From the IMG/VR virus record IMGVR_UViG_3300019888_000002, positions 1-64,000 of that record: 64,000 nt of DNA; one strand, 5' to 3'. The position numbers and the translations under genes were made by a program. This stretch comes from a virus. The notes under the pieces are model-generated. The model searched no databases. It was not told the DNA's origin and saw only the letters and a list, made by a program, of their open reading frames with translations. Shown here in pieces: positions 8,550-17,183 of the stretch (position 1 is the stretch's first letter; every line of letters begins with the position of its first letter).

Positions 8550-9572
8550 TCACCGATTCCAGATGCCGGGCGAGGAACCGTTGATGCCGTTGACGATGCC
8601 GATGGCAGCGGTGGCGGGGTAGAACCGGTAACTGCGCACCTGCGCGGCGTAGGTTCCGGCCATGAAAATACCGTTGACCCCGCCGCCGTAGATGCCACCG
8701 GACACCAACAACGATCCTTGGGCGAGACCGAGCAGCCTGCGTTTGGCCAGCTTGAACGCCGGGTCGAACTCACGCTTCTCGTCGTCGTAGATGCCCTTCC
8801 AGCGCTGAAGATAGTCACGACGATCGGTATAGGTCACCTGCATGTTCTTGAAATCCGGTTGCTCGACATAGCTCCGCATGAAGTGTTTGAGCACCTCGAG
8901 ATAGAGCCCGAACACCAGCATCCCCCGGATGTAGTCGGGGACCTGTTCCCCGTCGTCCCCGGTGCCCACGGTCCAGCTCGTCGTGGGGTTCCCGATGAAA
9001 TTGAGCCGAGTCACGGTGACGTTCAGCAGCTGCGCAAGCCGCTCGTAGTTGTAATGGGTCTGGAAGTTCTCCAGCAGATTGGGGCCACCCTCGGTGGAGT
9101 CGAAGAGATCTCCGAACATCCAACTGACCTGCTGCACGGTGAACCGCTCGTAGTCCCGCAGCAACTCGTAGTTGGGCATCGGCTCCATGATGGTGATGTT
9201 GTCGGTGTAGGAGAACACCAGATCACCGATCTTGTAGCGCCACAACGCGGTGAGATTGCCCAGAACATCGGTGACATCGGGACCCAGCTCGACGTAATAC
9301 CGGCCGACGTCCTCCTTGATGATCTTGGCATCGCCAGTAGGCAACTCCAGAATCATCACCCCGAGCGCGTCGGTCTCGTTATAGGTGTCGAAATCGTTCT
9401 TCCGGAACAGCCGGAGACTCAGCTCGTCGGGGTCCACTCGACCGGTCTTGGACCTGATCTCGAGACCGAGGTCACCGTAGCCACCCTGGGAGACCTGCTT
9501 GCGCACCACGGAAGCCTGCCGGAGCTTCGGAGAGAAAACTCCGGTCCCCACCACCGTAATCGGACTGGTCAT
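8550..9572 (-). CDS. Putative head-tail connector protein
   Basis: 340 residues, mixed fold, no signal or membrane segment. N-terminal half is beta-rich (LGVMILELPTGDAKII), middle is helical and aromatic (FQTHYNYERLAQLLNVT), and the end is glycine-rich (GGIYGGGVNGIF). It is the first of four tightly packed genes leading to the sheath, which suggests a neck or connector role. I do not recognise a specific family. Confidence 0.5.
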   Translation of the reverse strand: MTSPITVVGTGVFSPKLRQASVVRKQVSQGGYGDLGLEIRSKTGRVDPDELSLRLFRKNDFDTYNETDALGVMILELPTGDAKIIKEDVGRYYVELGPDVTDVLGNLTALWRYKIGDLVFSYTDNITIMEPMPNYELLRDYERFTVQQVSWMFGDLFDSTEGGPNLLENFQTHYNYERLAQLLNVTVTRLNFIGNPTTSWTVGTGDDGEQVPDYIRGMLVFGLYLEVLKHFMRSYVEQPDFKNMQVTYTDRRDYLQRWKGIYDDEKREFDPAFKLAKRRLLGLAQGSLLVSGGIYGGGVNGIFMAGTYAAQVRSYRFYPATAAIGIVNGINGSSPGIWNR

Positions 9573-9606
9573 CGCTCTCGACCCTCCAGTTCTCGCCGAC
9601 TCTTCG

Positions 9607-10539
9607 TCATGGCGACATATACGAGATGTCTAGCCGGGAATCGATGGCTTGCGAAGGAGAACTGAACAGCCATTGCATAAAGAACCCGTTGTGGCTGGCT
9701 TGAATGGTCAGCCGATCGTTGACCGCGAATCGGTCCTGACACGAAAGATCCACGGCCTGACTGAAACCCGGGGTGAACAAGTTACCTCGGACGAATTCGA
9801 AGTGCTGCTTGGGAGTGGGGACTCCGTTCTTCATCAACCGGACCTGGGCTCGATCACCCCATATCTGATCCGGGTCCCAGGCGATAGAACAGTCGATCAC
9901 ATAGAGCCCGGGCTCACGAATGACCACCTCGGTAAGGCTGGAAGTCGAATCGAACATCCCGAAGGTGTCCTCGAGTTCGGTGCGCCATTCCACGATGGAA
10001 CCGGAATTGACGATCTGTTGCCGGGTGCCCTGAAGCAACCGGACCACAGGTTTGGACGCGGCCGGGAGCAGCACCCACCGAGGACTGGATTCCCCGGCCC
10101 AGGTGGTCCACACCCTGATCCGGTTGGTATCGGTCTCGTAGATCATGGCACCGGGAACCGGAGTGGCGGGCCTCGTGGTCGACGTGCAGACGAACTGAGC
10201 CAGACCGGTGATGTCGGCGGCCACATGGTGGTGATTACCGGGCGCGGCCTGATTCGCCCCGGCACCGAGCGTGTGGTGCAGGGCGGTCGGCGCGGTGTCG
10301 GTGTCGGGAGACTGATGGGTGTTGGCCTGGAGCAGCTTGGGTGCGGCGTTGAAACCGGTCCCCGAATGGTCGTGCGACTTGACGGCCACATTCGCTTCCA
10401 ACGCCTCGATGGCGTCACCCATGTCCCGGTGGGACTCGTAGTGATTACGATTGCCGGTGCCCGCACCGGAGAGCGGTGTGGTTTCCGGGGCCGAGGGCTC
10501 CACGAAGGAGTCGACATTCCCGGGGAAGACTGTCGGCAC
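9607..10539 (-). CDS. Virion surface/fibre protein with jelly-roll-like C terminus
   Basis: 310 residues. The N-terminal half is rich in Gly, Thr and His with HDHSGTG and GNHHH segments, common in trimeric fibres and head fibres. Residues about 180-310 are beta-rich (GLYVIDCSIAWD, QVRLMKNGVPT, DRLTIQASHNG), resembling a C1q/TNF-type jelly roll. Ribosome binding site AGGAGG. Likely a head or neck fibre because it lies among connector genes; receptor binding is possible. Confidence 0.6.
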   Translation of the reverse strand: MPTVFPGNVDSFVEPSAPETTPLSGAGTGNRNHYESHRDMGDAIEALEANVAVKSHDHSGTGFNAAPKLLQANTHQSPDTDTAPTALHHTLGAGANQAAPGNHHHVAADITGLAQFVCTSTTRPATPVPGAMIYETDTNRIRVWTTWAGESSPRWVLLPAASKPVVRLLQGTRQQIVNSGSIVEWRTELEDTFGMFDSTSSLTEVVIREPGLYVIDCSIAWDPDQIWGDRAQVRLMKNGVPTPKQHFEFVRGNLFTPGFSQAVDLSCQDRFAVNDRLTIQASHNGFFMQWLFSSPSQAIDSRLDISYMSP

Positions 10540-10563
10540 GGGCGAACCTCCTGGTGTACGAAA

Positions 10564-10604
10564 GGGACTGCCGTTCCCGGCCGGATGGGCAGGTCGGCAG
10601 TCCC
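10564..10604 (-). terminator. Hairpin terminator between virion genes
   Basis: A perfect 10-bp inverted repeat (gggactgccg / cggcagtccc) lies between the genes ending at 10629 and starting at 10539. On the minus strand it is followed by TTTCG. It may lower transcription of the fibre gene. Confidence 0.6.
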
Positions 10605-10628
10605 CGTTCGGGTCTTACCTCCGACTGA

Positions 10629-11342
10629 TTACTGACCTTCGGTCGTCGGTGCTGGTGCTACCTTCTTCGGTGCTGCCTTCTTGGCGGCTGCCTTCTTCGG
10701 CTTTCCCGAGACGTCAGGGCCACGGCTGAAACCCGGGTCGGCTTCCTCGTAGAAACCGACACCCTGGGGTTGATCCGCAGCATCCGCAGGTGCCAACCCG
10801 GTGGCATCGGCACCGGTACTCTGAGCCCGATCCAGAACCGCACGCTCGGCCGCGACCGCGCCAGCGGTCGGATAGGCCAGGTTCTGAAGCAGGTCACCGC
10901 TGCCGGGCTGCGCATCGAAATTACCGATCTGCCATCCGATCCGGCCCATGGCCTCCTGAACCTCGACGGTGGGAATCTCCGACGGTGCCGAGGTGGCATC
11001 GTCCCGATTCCGTACCGAATCACGGTGCTCGTACGGGCTCGGGACGGGATCACGGTTCGGCGAACCCTTGTCCACCACCAATTCACCCGAAGTGTTGAGG
11101 ACCAACGACCCTGCTGCGGCGTCATCGATCGTTGCCGCTACATCACTGGGTGTCGTCCCCTCCACCGGAGCCTGAGTGGCCTCGGCCGTCGGTGTCGCAC
11201 CGGGACCGGCTCCACTGGGGGAGGTGCCGGTCGTGTCGGACGAACCGGCAGCGGGATCAGCAGCAGGAGTAGCGGGATCGCTGGCAGGGGTCGCTGCTGC
11301 GGTATCCGAACTCGTGCCATCGGGGGTGGTGGCGTCGGCCAT
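10629..11342 (-). CDS. Disordered Ala/Thr/Pro-rich virion-operon protein
   Basis: 237 residues. Residues 1-90 are almost pure Ala, Thr, Pro, Ser, Gly and Asp (low complexity, disordered). The middle holds a short conserved-looking stretch (EVQEAMGRIGWQIGNF). The C-terminal 25 residues contain repeated Lys/Ala/Pro units (KKAAAKKAAPKKVAP), histone-like, possibly binding DNA or acidic partners. Probably a minor virion protein; no enzymatic motif. Confidence 0.6.
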   Translation of the reverse strand: MADATTPDGTSSDTAAATPASDPATPAADPAAGSSDTTGTSPSGAGPGATPTAEATQAPVEGTTPSDVAATIDDAAAGSLVLNTSGELVVDKGSPNRDPVPSPYEHRDSVRNRDDATSAPSEIPTVEVQEAMGRIGWQIGNFDAQPGSGDLLQNLAYPTAGAVAAERAVLDRAQSTGADATGLAPADAADQPQGVGFYEEADPGFSRGPDVSGKPKKAAAKKAAPKKVAPAPTTEGQ

Positions 11343-11359
11343 GGTGGTTACTCCTTGAA

Positions 11360-11920
11360 CTAGACGGTCTCGATCTCGACCTTGACGGACTTCTGAATGG
11401 TCGGCCTGCTCCAGGTGACCTGCCGACTACGGGTCTCCGGGTCGATGGACTCGACCGGAATCCACTGACTCGCCTGATCCTTGAACCGTTCCGCCAACGG
11501 CGGAACCATGTCCTTGACTTCCTGTTCGGACTGAAAGACAAGCTCGTCGGAGATCAGGCACTTCATCGGCACCATCGACCGCGAGGCCGTGCTGGGCTCC
11601 ACGATGGCCTGAGTGGCCGAGGTGCGCTCCTGCTCGATCAGACCCTTCCGCTCGGCCTGGATACGCAACTCGTTCTCCATATCCGGGTCACTGGAAATCG
11701 TCATATCACCACGCAGATAGGCCCGCTGGAACCCGGGCACGACAGCCACCTCGGGAGGCAGCACCTGCACACTGTCGTCGGCACCACGAGGACCCAGGGT
11801 GAAGGAGAACTTCTTGTCGTTGCACGTGATCGTCTTCGGCGTGTTGTTCCGCACGAAGAGAGTGTCCTGATAGGTCCGAAGGTCCTTCAGTGTCAGGGTG
11901 CGAGGCTCAGCGGTAGTCAT
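11360..11920 (-). CDS. Hypothetical virion-operon protein
   Basis: 186 residues. Residues 1-80 are beta-rich (TLFVRNNTPKTITCNDKKF), 85-130 helical, the end a beta strand (KSVKVEIETV). Soluble. It lies between two hairpin terminators and has a good AAGGAGAA ribosome binding site. A capsid- or neck-associated role is plausible from location. Confidence 0.6.
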   Translation of the reverse strand: MTTAEPRTLTLKDLRTYQDTLFVRNNTPKTITCNDKKFSFTLGPRGADDSVQVLPPEVAVVPGFQRAYLRGDMTISSDPDMENELRIQAERKGLIEQERTSATQAIVEPSTASRSMVPMKCLISDELVFQSEQEVKDMVPPLAERFKDQASQWIPVESIDPETRSRQVTWSRPTIQKSVKVEIETV

Positions 11921-11987
11921 GGTGGGTGGTTCTCCTTCGTGTGGGGTGGTTCGTTTCTTCTGTGAAGCCGGTGCCGAGAAAACAGTA

Positions 11988-12019
11988 AGGGCAGCCGAGC
12001 GTGTGTGCTCGGCTGCCCT
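11988..12019 (-). terminator. Strong hairpin terminator
   Basis: A perfect 12-bp stem (agggcagccgag / ctcggctgccct) with an 8-base loop. On the minus strand it is followed by TTACTGTTTT. It separates the Ala/Val/Thr-rich gene from the 186-residue protein gene. Confidence 0.75.
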
Positions 12020-12040
12020 GTCCTACTGCTGTCGACCTGA

Positions 12041-13192
12041 TCAGGCCGGGGTCGAACCCGTATCCGAAGTGGGAACGGCCGGGTCCGGTCCGTCGGCCGG
12101 GACCGGCACAGGTGTCGCACTGACATCCGCCGATGCCGCGATGTCGACCGGAGTGACCGTGGCCGAAGCATCGAGCGACCCTGCGGTCACCGGAGTGGCG
12201 TCGGCGGGAACCTCAGCCGGAGCCGAGGTGTCGGTCGCTGCCGGTACCTCTACGACGTTGGTGTCGGCGGGCAGGTCACCCGCCGCGACGGGAGCCGCAG
12301 AGGCGTCGGTCGGGGTGACGTCGACCGGACCCACCGTGACGGGAACGACGGTCGCATCGGGGGCGACCTCGGTGACCGCAACCGGAGTGGCGTCCACCGG
12401 GACCACGACGGGAGTAGCGACGTCGGCAGGAACTTCGACCACCGTGGTGTCGGCGGGCAACGTGCTTGCTTCTACCGGAGCCGCCGAAGGATCGACCGCC
12501 ACCGGAGCAGTAACGCCTCCCGAAGTGTCAGCGCCCGAGGCACCGACTGTGCCGAGAAACCCATCGGTGTTGTCCACCGTCCCCGGAATCACCGCACTGG
12601 AGCCGTCACCCGTACGAGGGGCACCACTGGCATCGGTCGGGACACCGGGACCGGCACTCGCGCTGGCATCGGGAGCCGGAGTACCGGCTGCCGGGGTGCC
12701 GTCGGGATTGGTGGCCTCGCCACCGGGAGCCGGGATCGCCGGGACCTGGTCGGGAGTGGGAACCGGAACAGGGGTGATCGGGGGAGCGTCGGCGACCGGC
12801 GCGACATCCGGCGTGGTCGTCGGTGCGGGCTGCGCAGGATCGACCACGACCTTGAAGTGATCGGCGACCAAACCGGCATCGGCCACGGCCTTGTCGAGCG
12901 CATCGAGCGCGGTATCGTCCACGGCCGCGTTCGCCTTGAGGTCGTCCAACGCCTTCTGAAGGTTGGCATTGCTGGTGAGCAGGGCATTGACGCCCCCGGT
13001 CACGGCGATGTTGTACGCCGTGAGCTGCTCGGTAGCGACCTGGACACGATCTGTTACTGCCATCAGTACTCCTAATCTGGTCAGGAGGGCCTCGAAACGA
13101 GCCCACTCTTCTCGGCGCTCACGCCGTTGACTTTCTTCGAGCCTTTGGAACTCGGTCATCACCGGCTCGAGAAGCCAGTCTCTGAACTCCAC
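12041..13192 (-). CDS. Long disordered Val/Thr/Pro/Asp-rich virion-operon protein
   Basis: 383 residues from a GTG with a perfect AGGAGG 8 bases upstream. Residues 1-43 form a charged helix; residues 44-120 a helical domain (NLQKALDDLKAN); residues about 125-383 are low-complexity with repeated VEVPAD, PVDATPV and DTTVVEVP-like units. A second in-frame ATG at 13063, also with a good site (TTAGGAG, 5-base gap), would give a 340-residue form starting MAVTDRVQV. First gene after the large intergenic block. Probably a virion-associated or surface-display protein; function unknown. Confidence 0.7.
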   Translation of the reverse strand: MEFRDWLLEPVMTEFQRLEESQRRERREEWARFEALLTRLGVLMAVTDRVQVATEQLTAYNIAVTGGVNALLTSNANLQKALDDLKANAAVDDTALDALDKAVADAGLVADHFKVVVDPAQPAPTTTPDVAPVADAPPITPVPVPTPDQVPAIPAPGGEATNPDGTPAAGTPAPDASASAGPGVPTDASGAPRTGDGSSAVIPGTVDNTDGFLGTVGASGADTSGGVTAPVAVDPSAAPVEASTLPADTTVVEVPADVATPVVVPVDATPVAVTEVAPDATVVPVTVGPVDVTPTDASAAPVAAGDLPADTNVVEVPAATDTSAPAEVPADATPVTAGSLDASATVTPVDIAASADVSATPVPVPADGPDPAVPTSDTGSTPA

Positions 13193-13649
13193 GTGATCGA
13201 CCTCCTGTAGGGGCTCTGCCGCTCACACTACCTGCGGAATCTGTACCTCAGGTGAAAGGTCCAAGGGGATCACCACAACTGGTGGCTACGCGCGCACGCG
13301 GGTACCCGTTTCTACGTTTTTGACTCTTTTGATCTGTTCCCTCGCTGAGACAAAGTACTTCGTTTTGAAGTAGTACTCGCTCAAAACCGAGCCGAGCGAA
13401 GCGAGGTGAAGGTTCTCGGCTCGAAAGAGAACCGAACTGAGCGAAGCGAAGAGAGGTTCTTTCCAACAAGACTCCTCTGGAGTCTTTGAAGTACACAGCC
13501 TCGCTGGCTGGGGAGGTCGCTGTGGAGTTATGAGGACACGACTACCGACCCCATGTCGTTCAGGACATGTGGTTCGTAGCTAGGTGAGTTCCATGGGGCC
13601 TGGGATGCTATCCCAGTGAACGGTTCATCGGTCACTGTACACACAAGCA

Positions 13650-13692
13650 AAGTCCCCGGCAGAGGAACCGTTAAGAAACTCTCCGGGGACTT
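13650..13692. terminator. 10-bp inverted repeat, terminator-like
   Basis: aagtccccgg (13650-13659) pairs with ccggggactt (13683-13692) across a 23-base loop. On the minus strand the stem is followed by TGCTTGTG. It may be a terminator or a structured leader element. Confidence 0.5.
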
Positions 13693-13770
13693 CCGAAAGG
13701 CGACCGAGGTAGCGAATCTCGGGCTAGTCGACTTCTGAAGATCGTTGGCACACGCCTCTCGTTGCTACTG

Positions 13771-13820
13771 GAGATCATCTCACATCACACGAGATCACAC
13801 GAGATCACACGAGATCACAA
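13771..13820. repeat. Iteron-like 10-bp direct repeats
   Basis: Five consecutive 10-bp units: gagatcatct, cacatcacac, gagatcacac, gagatcacac, gagatcacaa. The period of 10 bp matches one helical turn, placing each copy on the same DNA face, as in arrays bound by replication initiators or activators. Confidence 0.75.
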
Positions 13821-13840
13821 TGGAACTATTCAGAACACAA

Positions 13841-13912
13841 GGAAGGACCCCTAGCTCGATCGAGGTCGGGGGGTGACCGTTTCTTATGATCGAAAACCGT
13901 AGGGGTCCTTCC
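13841..13912. terminator. Long hairpin after the 13921 gene
   Basis: ggaaggacccct (13841-13852) is perfectly complementary to aggggtccttcc (13901-13912). It lies 9 bases beyond the stop of the upstream leftward operon, where a terminator is expected. The 48-base loop contains a ctcgatcgag palindrome, so it could also be a structured RNA. Confidence 0.6.
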
Positions 13913-13920
13913 GGAAGAGC

Positions 13921-14448
13921 TTACTCGCCGATCGGCCACTTGTAGGCGTCTCTCAGCTCGTTGAGCAGAGCCGGTTTCTTGTCCTCGAGCAAGAGTTTCT
14001 CCACAGCGGCGAACACCTCCCGTTTGTGTCCGGTACCCACAGCCTGAAAGAGCTGACGAGCCCAGCCCATCTGACGACCCTCCCGGCAGGTACACGCCTC
14101 TTCGGGATCGAAACGCCCCTCGGGGTTGAGGTAGCTATGGGTCTTGAGCTTGATCTTCTGCGGCTTGTCTTCGCTGGCAGGTTCCCGACGCTGTGGTCGC
14201 TCCTCCGGGATGTACCCGGTCACCCGGTAGTCGGCATACTCCAGACGCTCCGAGAGCCCTCCCGCCGCATCGTCGGAGACCCACCAATACTTCGGGGTCT
14301 CGTCGGGATGCCAACGACGCTGAGCGCTGGGAATCTTCTTGATCTCGGTCAACACGTCGGGAAGATAACCACCCGTGACGACCCTCCAGCCCGAAGCTCC
14401 GGGCTCCGGGCTGAAAGTGATCTCGATGACGGTCTCGTCTTCGATCAG
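13921..14448 (-). CDS. Hypothetical protein, possible CTG start
   Basis: About 175 residues. The frame opens just at the stop of the previous gene and has no ATG, GTG or TTG near its 5' end; the first in-frame choice with an SD is CTG at 14448, overlapping the TGA and 7 bases after GGAGG. The next common start is GTG in PDVLTEI, about 30 codons later. Residues about 20-50 (GGYLPDVLTEIKKIPSAQRRW...YWWVSDD) recall the short HARP-like motif of some helicases, only as a guess. A CTC-REGR segment follows. Last gene of the operon. Confidence 0.6.
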   Translation of the reverse strand: MIEDETVIEITFSPEPGASGWRVVTGGYLPDVLTEIKKIPSAQRRWHPDETPKYWWVSDDAAGGLSERLEYADYRVTGYIPEERPQRREPASEDKPQKIKLKTHSYLNPEGRFDPEEACTCREGRQMGWARQLFQAVGTGHKREVFAAVEKLLLEDKKPALLNELRDAYKWPIGE

Positions 14449-15626
14449 GACGCCACCTCCAGTTTTGCTCTGGTGATCAGGGTGTTGTCGGTCCCTTGGT
14501 AGTTCTCGGTGCCCTTGACCGTGGCCCTGGTGATCACAACCTGTGTTCCGATCTCCAGCCCGGGAGGCGGGTTGGACGCGAACCACTTGACCGAATGACC
14601 GTCGGCGGTACGGAATCCGATCAAGGTGGTGATGCCGTAGTCGCCCTCGATCTCGCGAAGGAAGGTCACGGTGGCCTCGATGCCGGTGAGCTTGTCCTTG
14701 GCTGCTCCGAGGAACCCGGCAACATAGCCCGCGCTCTCGGCCTTCTTGGTCTCGTTGCGTGCCCACACCGACACCAGGCTGACCAGGGTGCCCAGACCCT
14801 TGAAGGAGACGGTCTCGTTGCCGAGGACGACCCTCATGTTGTCGGCATAGTCACCGTCACGCAGGGTGTCGGCCGACGCGATGACAGCGGCCACAACTTC
14901 GTCGGAGACGGTGGCGGCGACCTGACTCATCTCTGCGGCCCAGGGGCGCTCCTTGTTGTTCGGGAAGAGCACGGCAAGCACGCTGTCGGCCGAGGCAGCT
15001 CCACCGAAGTCACGAGCCCGACCCCGGCTGATGAAGTTCTTGCCCATGTCGGTGACGGCCAGCGCCAGTCGAAGGATGTGACCGACCGAGAAGATCATGG
15101 CCTCACGAGCGGGGCCACGGTCTTCGTTGATCGCTGCGATCTCCTCGAGCGTGAAGTCGCCGAGCAACCAGAGACCCTTGACCTCGATACCGAAGAACAG
15201 CTCGATGCAGGTGGAGCCCACAACCTTGAACTCGCCGGTCTCGGTGTTGCGGATGATGTAGGACGCCTTACGGGCGCGGTTCTGGTTGCAGTGGTCGCAA
15301 CGAGTCTCGGTGACGCGCTCGAGGCCGTCGGTGTTCTCCCCGGGAATCAGGTTGACCAGGACGCCTTCGCCTTCGGCATTGACCGAGCCGACGAAGCGCC
15401 AGCCGTCGACCTCGACCGAGGGACGGTTGAAGATGACGCTGAAGCTCTGCGGAAGGAAAACACCCTCGGTCGAGGACTCGACCAGCTCGTTCTCGGTGGC
15501 GACGAAGGTGAAGCGATCGGCGAAGTCGTTGCGCTCGAGGCGACGGTTGACGGTCTCGACCTTCTCGGCCAGACGGGCGAGGTTCTCGGCGTTCAGGATG
15601 TGGAAGACGGTCTCGGTGACGACCAT
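14445..15626 (-). CDS. Hypothetical zinc-binding protein with C-terminal OB-like domain
   Basis: 393 residues. Residues about 108-145 contain CDHC and a later STCIELFFG, a treble-clef-like zinc site. The middle is helical. Residues 320-393 form strands (ATVTFLREIEGDYGITTLIGF; TQVVITRATVKG) like an OB-fold. It has its own promoter and the AAAGGAACCCCC leader, unlike most structural genes. Similar proteins are frequent in actinophages; a DNA-metabolism role (single-strand or replication-fork binding) is inference. Confidence 0.65.
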   Translation of the reverse strand: MVVTETVFHILNAENLARLAEKVETVNRRLERNDFADRFTFVATENELVESSTEGVFLPQSFSVIFNRPSVEVDGWRFVGSVNAEGEGVLVNLIPGENTDGLERVTETRCDHCNQNRARKASYIIRNTETGEFKVVGSTCIELFFGIEVKGLWLLGDFTLEEIAAINEDRGPAREAMIFSVGHILRLALAVTDMGKNFISRGRARDFGGAASADSVLAVLFPNNKERPWAAEMSQVAATVSDEVVAAVIASADTLRDGDYADNMRVVLGNETVSFKGLGTLVSLVSVWARNETKKAESAGYVAGFLGAAKDKLTGIEATVTFLREIEGDYGITTLIGFRTADGHSVKWFASNPPPGLEIGTQVVITRATVKGTENYQGTDNTLITRAKLEVAS

Positions 15627-15669
15627 GGCGGGGGTTCCTTTCAGGGGTCCTGCTCTGTGCTGTACCCCT

Positions 15670-15697
15670 ACTGTACCACAGGTTTAGCCGTGCGCAA
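15670..15697 (-). promoter_or_regulatory. Promoter for the 15626 gene
   Basis: -35 TTGCGC, 16-bp spacer ending GTGG, -10 TACAGT. The AAAGGAACCCCC leader follows before the ATG. One of a family of about a dozen copies in the window. Confidence 0.75.
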
Positions 15698-15698
15698 A

Positions 15699-16700
15699 CT
15701 AATAGATCGCACTCACCACAGCCGCCGCAAGTGGCACCGGGACACAGTCACCGACTTGCTGCTGTCTCTCCCCGAGCGAACCGACCCACGGGTAATCGGC
15801 CCGGAAACCCTGAAGCACACCCAGCTCGGCCGGGGTGGCCTGCCGGTTGCCTTCGGGGCTGAGCCAGGCTGCGGTGTTGCGGCCGGTGACCGTGTGCGCG
15901 GGCATGTCGAGAGATCGAGGGATCTGTCCGGCCGTACGCTCCGAAGCCGCTCCGGCTCCGGCAAAATGCCACGGCTGATCGGTGAACCGATCGATGAGCC
16001 CGGTGTCGATGAAGGCTTGTCGGATCGATACCCATCGCTTGAGAGTGAGATCGGCGAAAGGATCGAAGATCGGCTTGCGTGGATTGAACTTGCCGTGTGT
16101 CGGCTTGGGCAACTTGGCCGGTCCCCGGGCTGCGGTCTCCTCGGGACTCCGTGCCACCAGGAAAGCCCGGGTCCGAGTCTGTGGCGTCCCGAATTGCTCG
16201 GCGTGCAATTTATCCACCTCGACGGACCAGCCGAGTCTGCGCAACACCTCGGCACATGTCTGCCAGATCGGGAGGACAGCCGGAACCTGCTCCCACAACA
16301 GCCAACGAGGAGTGGTCCTCAGTGCCCAACGCAACGGCTCGAGAACCAGGATCGAGCGGTCGTCTTTCATGTGCCGACGGAGATAAAGGATCGCTGCGTC
16401 GACATCGTCGGCATCCCGGATATGTGTGATGGCCTCGAGCAACATCACCGAATCGCCATGCCCGAGCTTGAGTCCGGCCGAAGAGAAACCCTGACAGCTC
16501 GGGCTACCGAGAAGACCGGTGGGTGAGTACTCGAGCGGGTTGATCAAGGTGACATCGGCACAGAGCCGAGGGTGTCCGGCTGCACGAGCTGTACGGCAGA
16601 CTGTGTCGAGCCACTCGATACCGAGCACCTCTTCGGTGATTCCGGCCTGTTTCAAGCCTTCATCCGTCCCACCCGCACCCGCGAACAAATCGATGATCAT
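15699..16700 (-). CDS. DNA (cytosine-5) methyltransferase
   Basis: 333 residues. Motif I (DLFAGAGGTDEG, residues 4-15) binds S-adenosylmethionine; catalytic Cys69 is in GSPSCQGFS; residues 134-141 (LLWEQVPA) replace the usual ENV motif; QTRTRAF (174-180) is motif VIII; the C-terminal GDCVPVPLA is motif X. Acts on DNA cytosines, likely to hide phage DNA from host restriction. Unusual: PSCQ instead of PPCQ and EQV instead of ENV, variants that occur in phage enzymes. Target sequence cannot be read from here. Confidence 0.93.
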   Translation of the reverse strand: MIIDLFAGAGGTDEGLKQAGITEEVLGIEWLDTVCRTARAAGHPRLCADVTLINPLEYSPTGLLGSPSCQGFSSAGLKLGHGDSVMLLEAITHIRDADDVDAAILYLRRHMKDDRSILVLEPLRWALRTTPRWLLWEQVPAVLPIWQTCAEVLRRLGWSVEVDKLHAEQFGTPQTRTRAFLVARSPEETAARGPAKLPKPTHGKFNPRKPIFDPFADLTLKRWVSIRQAFIDTGLIDRFTDQPWHFAGAGAASERTAGQIPRSLDMPAHTVTGRNTAAWLSPEGNRQATPAELGVLQGFRADYPWVGSLGERQQQVGDCVPVPLAAAVVSAIY

Positions 16701-16739
16701 CGAGCAAGCGTACCCGATCTGTACCCGAAACTCGAGTAG

Positions 16740-17183
16740 CTAAGCAGTCTTCGCCGGAACGGCTGCACTAGTGGGCGCTGTGGTGGCAGCAACCGATGGT
16801 TGGGCGACACGCATCTGACCCTTGAGAAACTCGTCCACAACCTGACTGAGCGCCTGACCGAGAAGTGCTCCGAGCGCGCCGCCGATGGTGGCTCCGGCCG
16901 GAGCCCCGAGCATCGGGCCGAACGGCCCGCCGATGGTGATGCCGATAGCGGTACCCGCCGCCGTACCGATGGCACCCCCGATAGCAGTAGCTGCCCGGGT
17001 GATGGCCTGAGCCCGTACCAATGCATCGGACTGACGGACCACATCGTTGGCGAGGTGAACAACGATCGGGCGTACGGCTTCGACATTGAGCCGAAGCTGA
17101 GGGGCGACCTGATTGACGCCGAATTCGACCTGAGTGAAAAGCTGATCTACCAGTGTGGTAACAGGAGTAACGGGAGCTGTCAT
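16740..17183 (-). CDS. Glycine-zipper membrane-associated protein
   Basis: 147 residues. Residues about 65-115 are a dense Gly/Ala zipper (AIGGAIGTAAGTAIGITIG, GAPAGATIGGALGALLG), predicted to pack into or against a membrane. The ends are soluble and Thr/Pro-rich. No signal peptide. Function unknown; candidates are an envelope-inserted virion or superinfection protein. Confidence 0.65.
   Translation of the reverse strand: MTAPVTPVTTLVDQLFTQVEFGVNQVAPQLRLNVEAVRPIVVHLANDVVRQSDALVRAQAITRAATAIGGAIGTAAGTAIGITIGGPFGPMLGAPAGATIGGALGALLGQALSQVVDEFLKGQMRVAQPSVAATTAPTSAAVPAKTA

Larger units (their letters stand above)
13193..13920. other. 728-base non-coding block with repeats and hairpins
   Basis: No convincing gene on either strand. 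Contents: a TACAGA -10-like element near 13240 on the minus strand; two copies of gagcgaagcga (13394-13404, 13439-13449) within related arms; a catgtc/gacatg hairpin (13552-13568); two larger hairpins (13650-13692, 13841-13912); and five 10-bp units at 13771-13820. It separates two leftward operons and probably holds the promoter and regulatory sites of the connector/tail operon; an origin role is possible. Confidence 0.7.

Noticed and set aside
12045-12060. tRNA-like T-arm (gggttcgacccc on the minus strand)
   Set aside because: No matching acceptor, D or anticodon arms; it is the end of a coding gene.
13248-13496. 82-residue minus ORF in the large gap
   Set aside because: Poor ribosome binding site, built from gagcgaagcga-type repeat arms, unlike a protein.
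13771-13820. Short repeats as a CRISPR array
   Set aside because: Units are only 10 bp, directly adjacent and without spacers.
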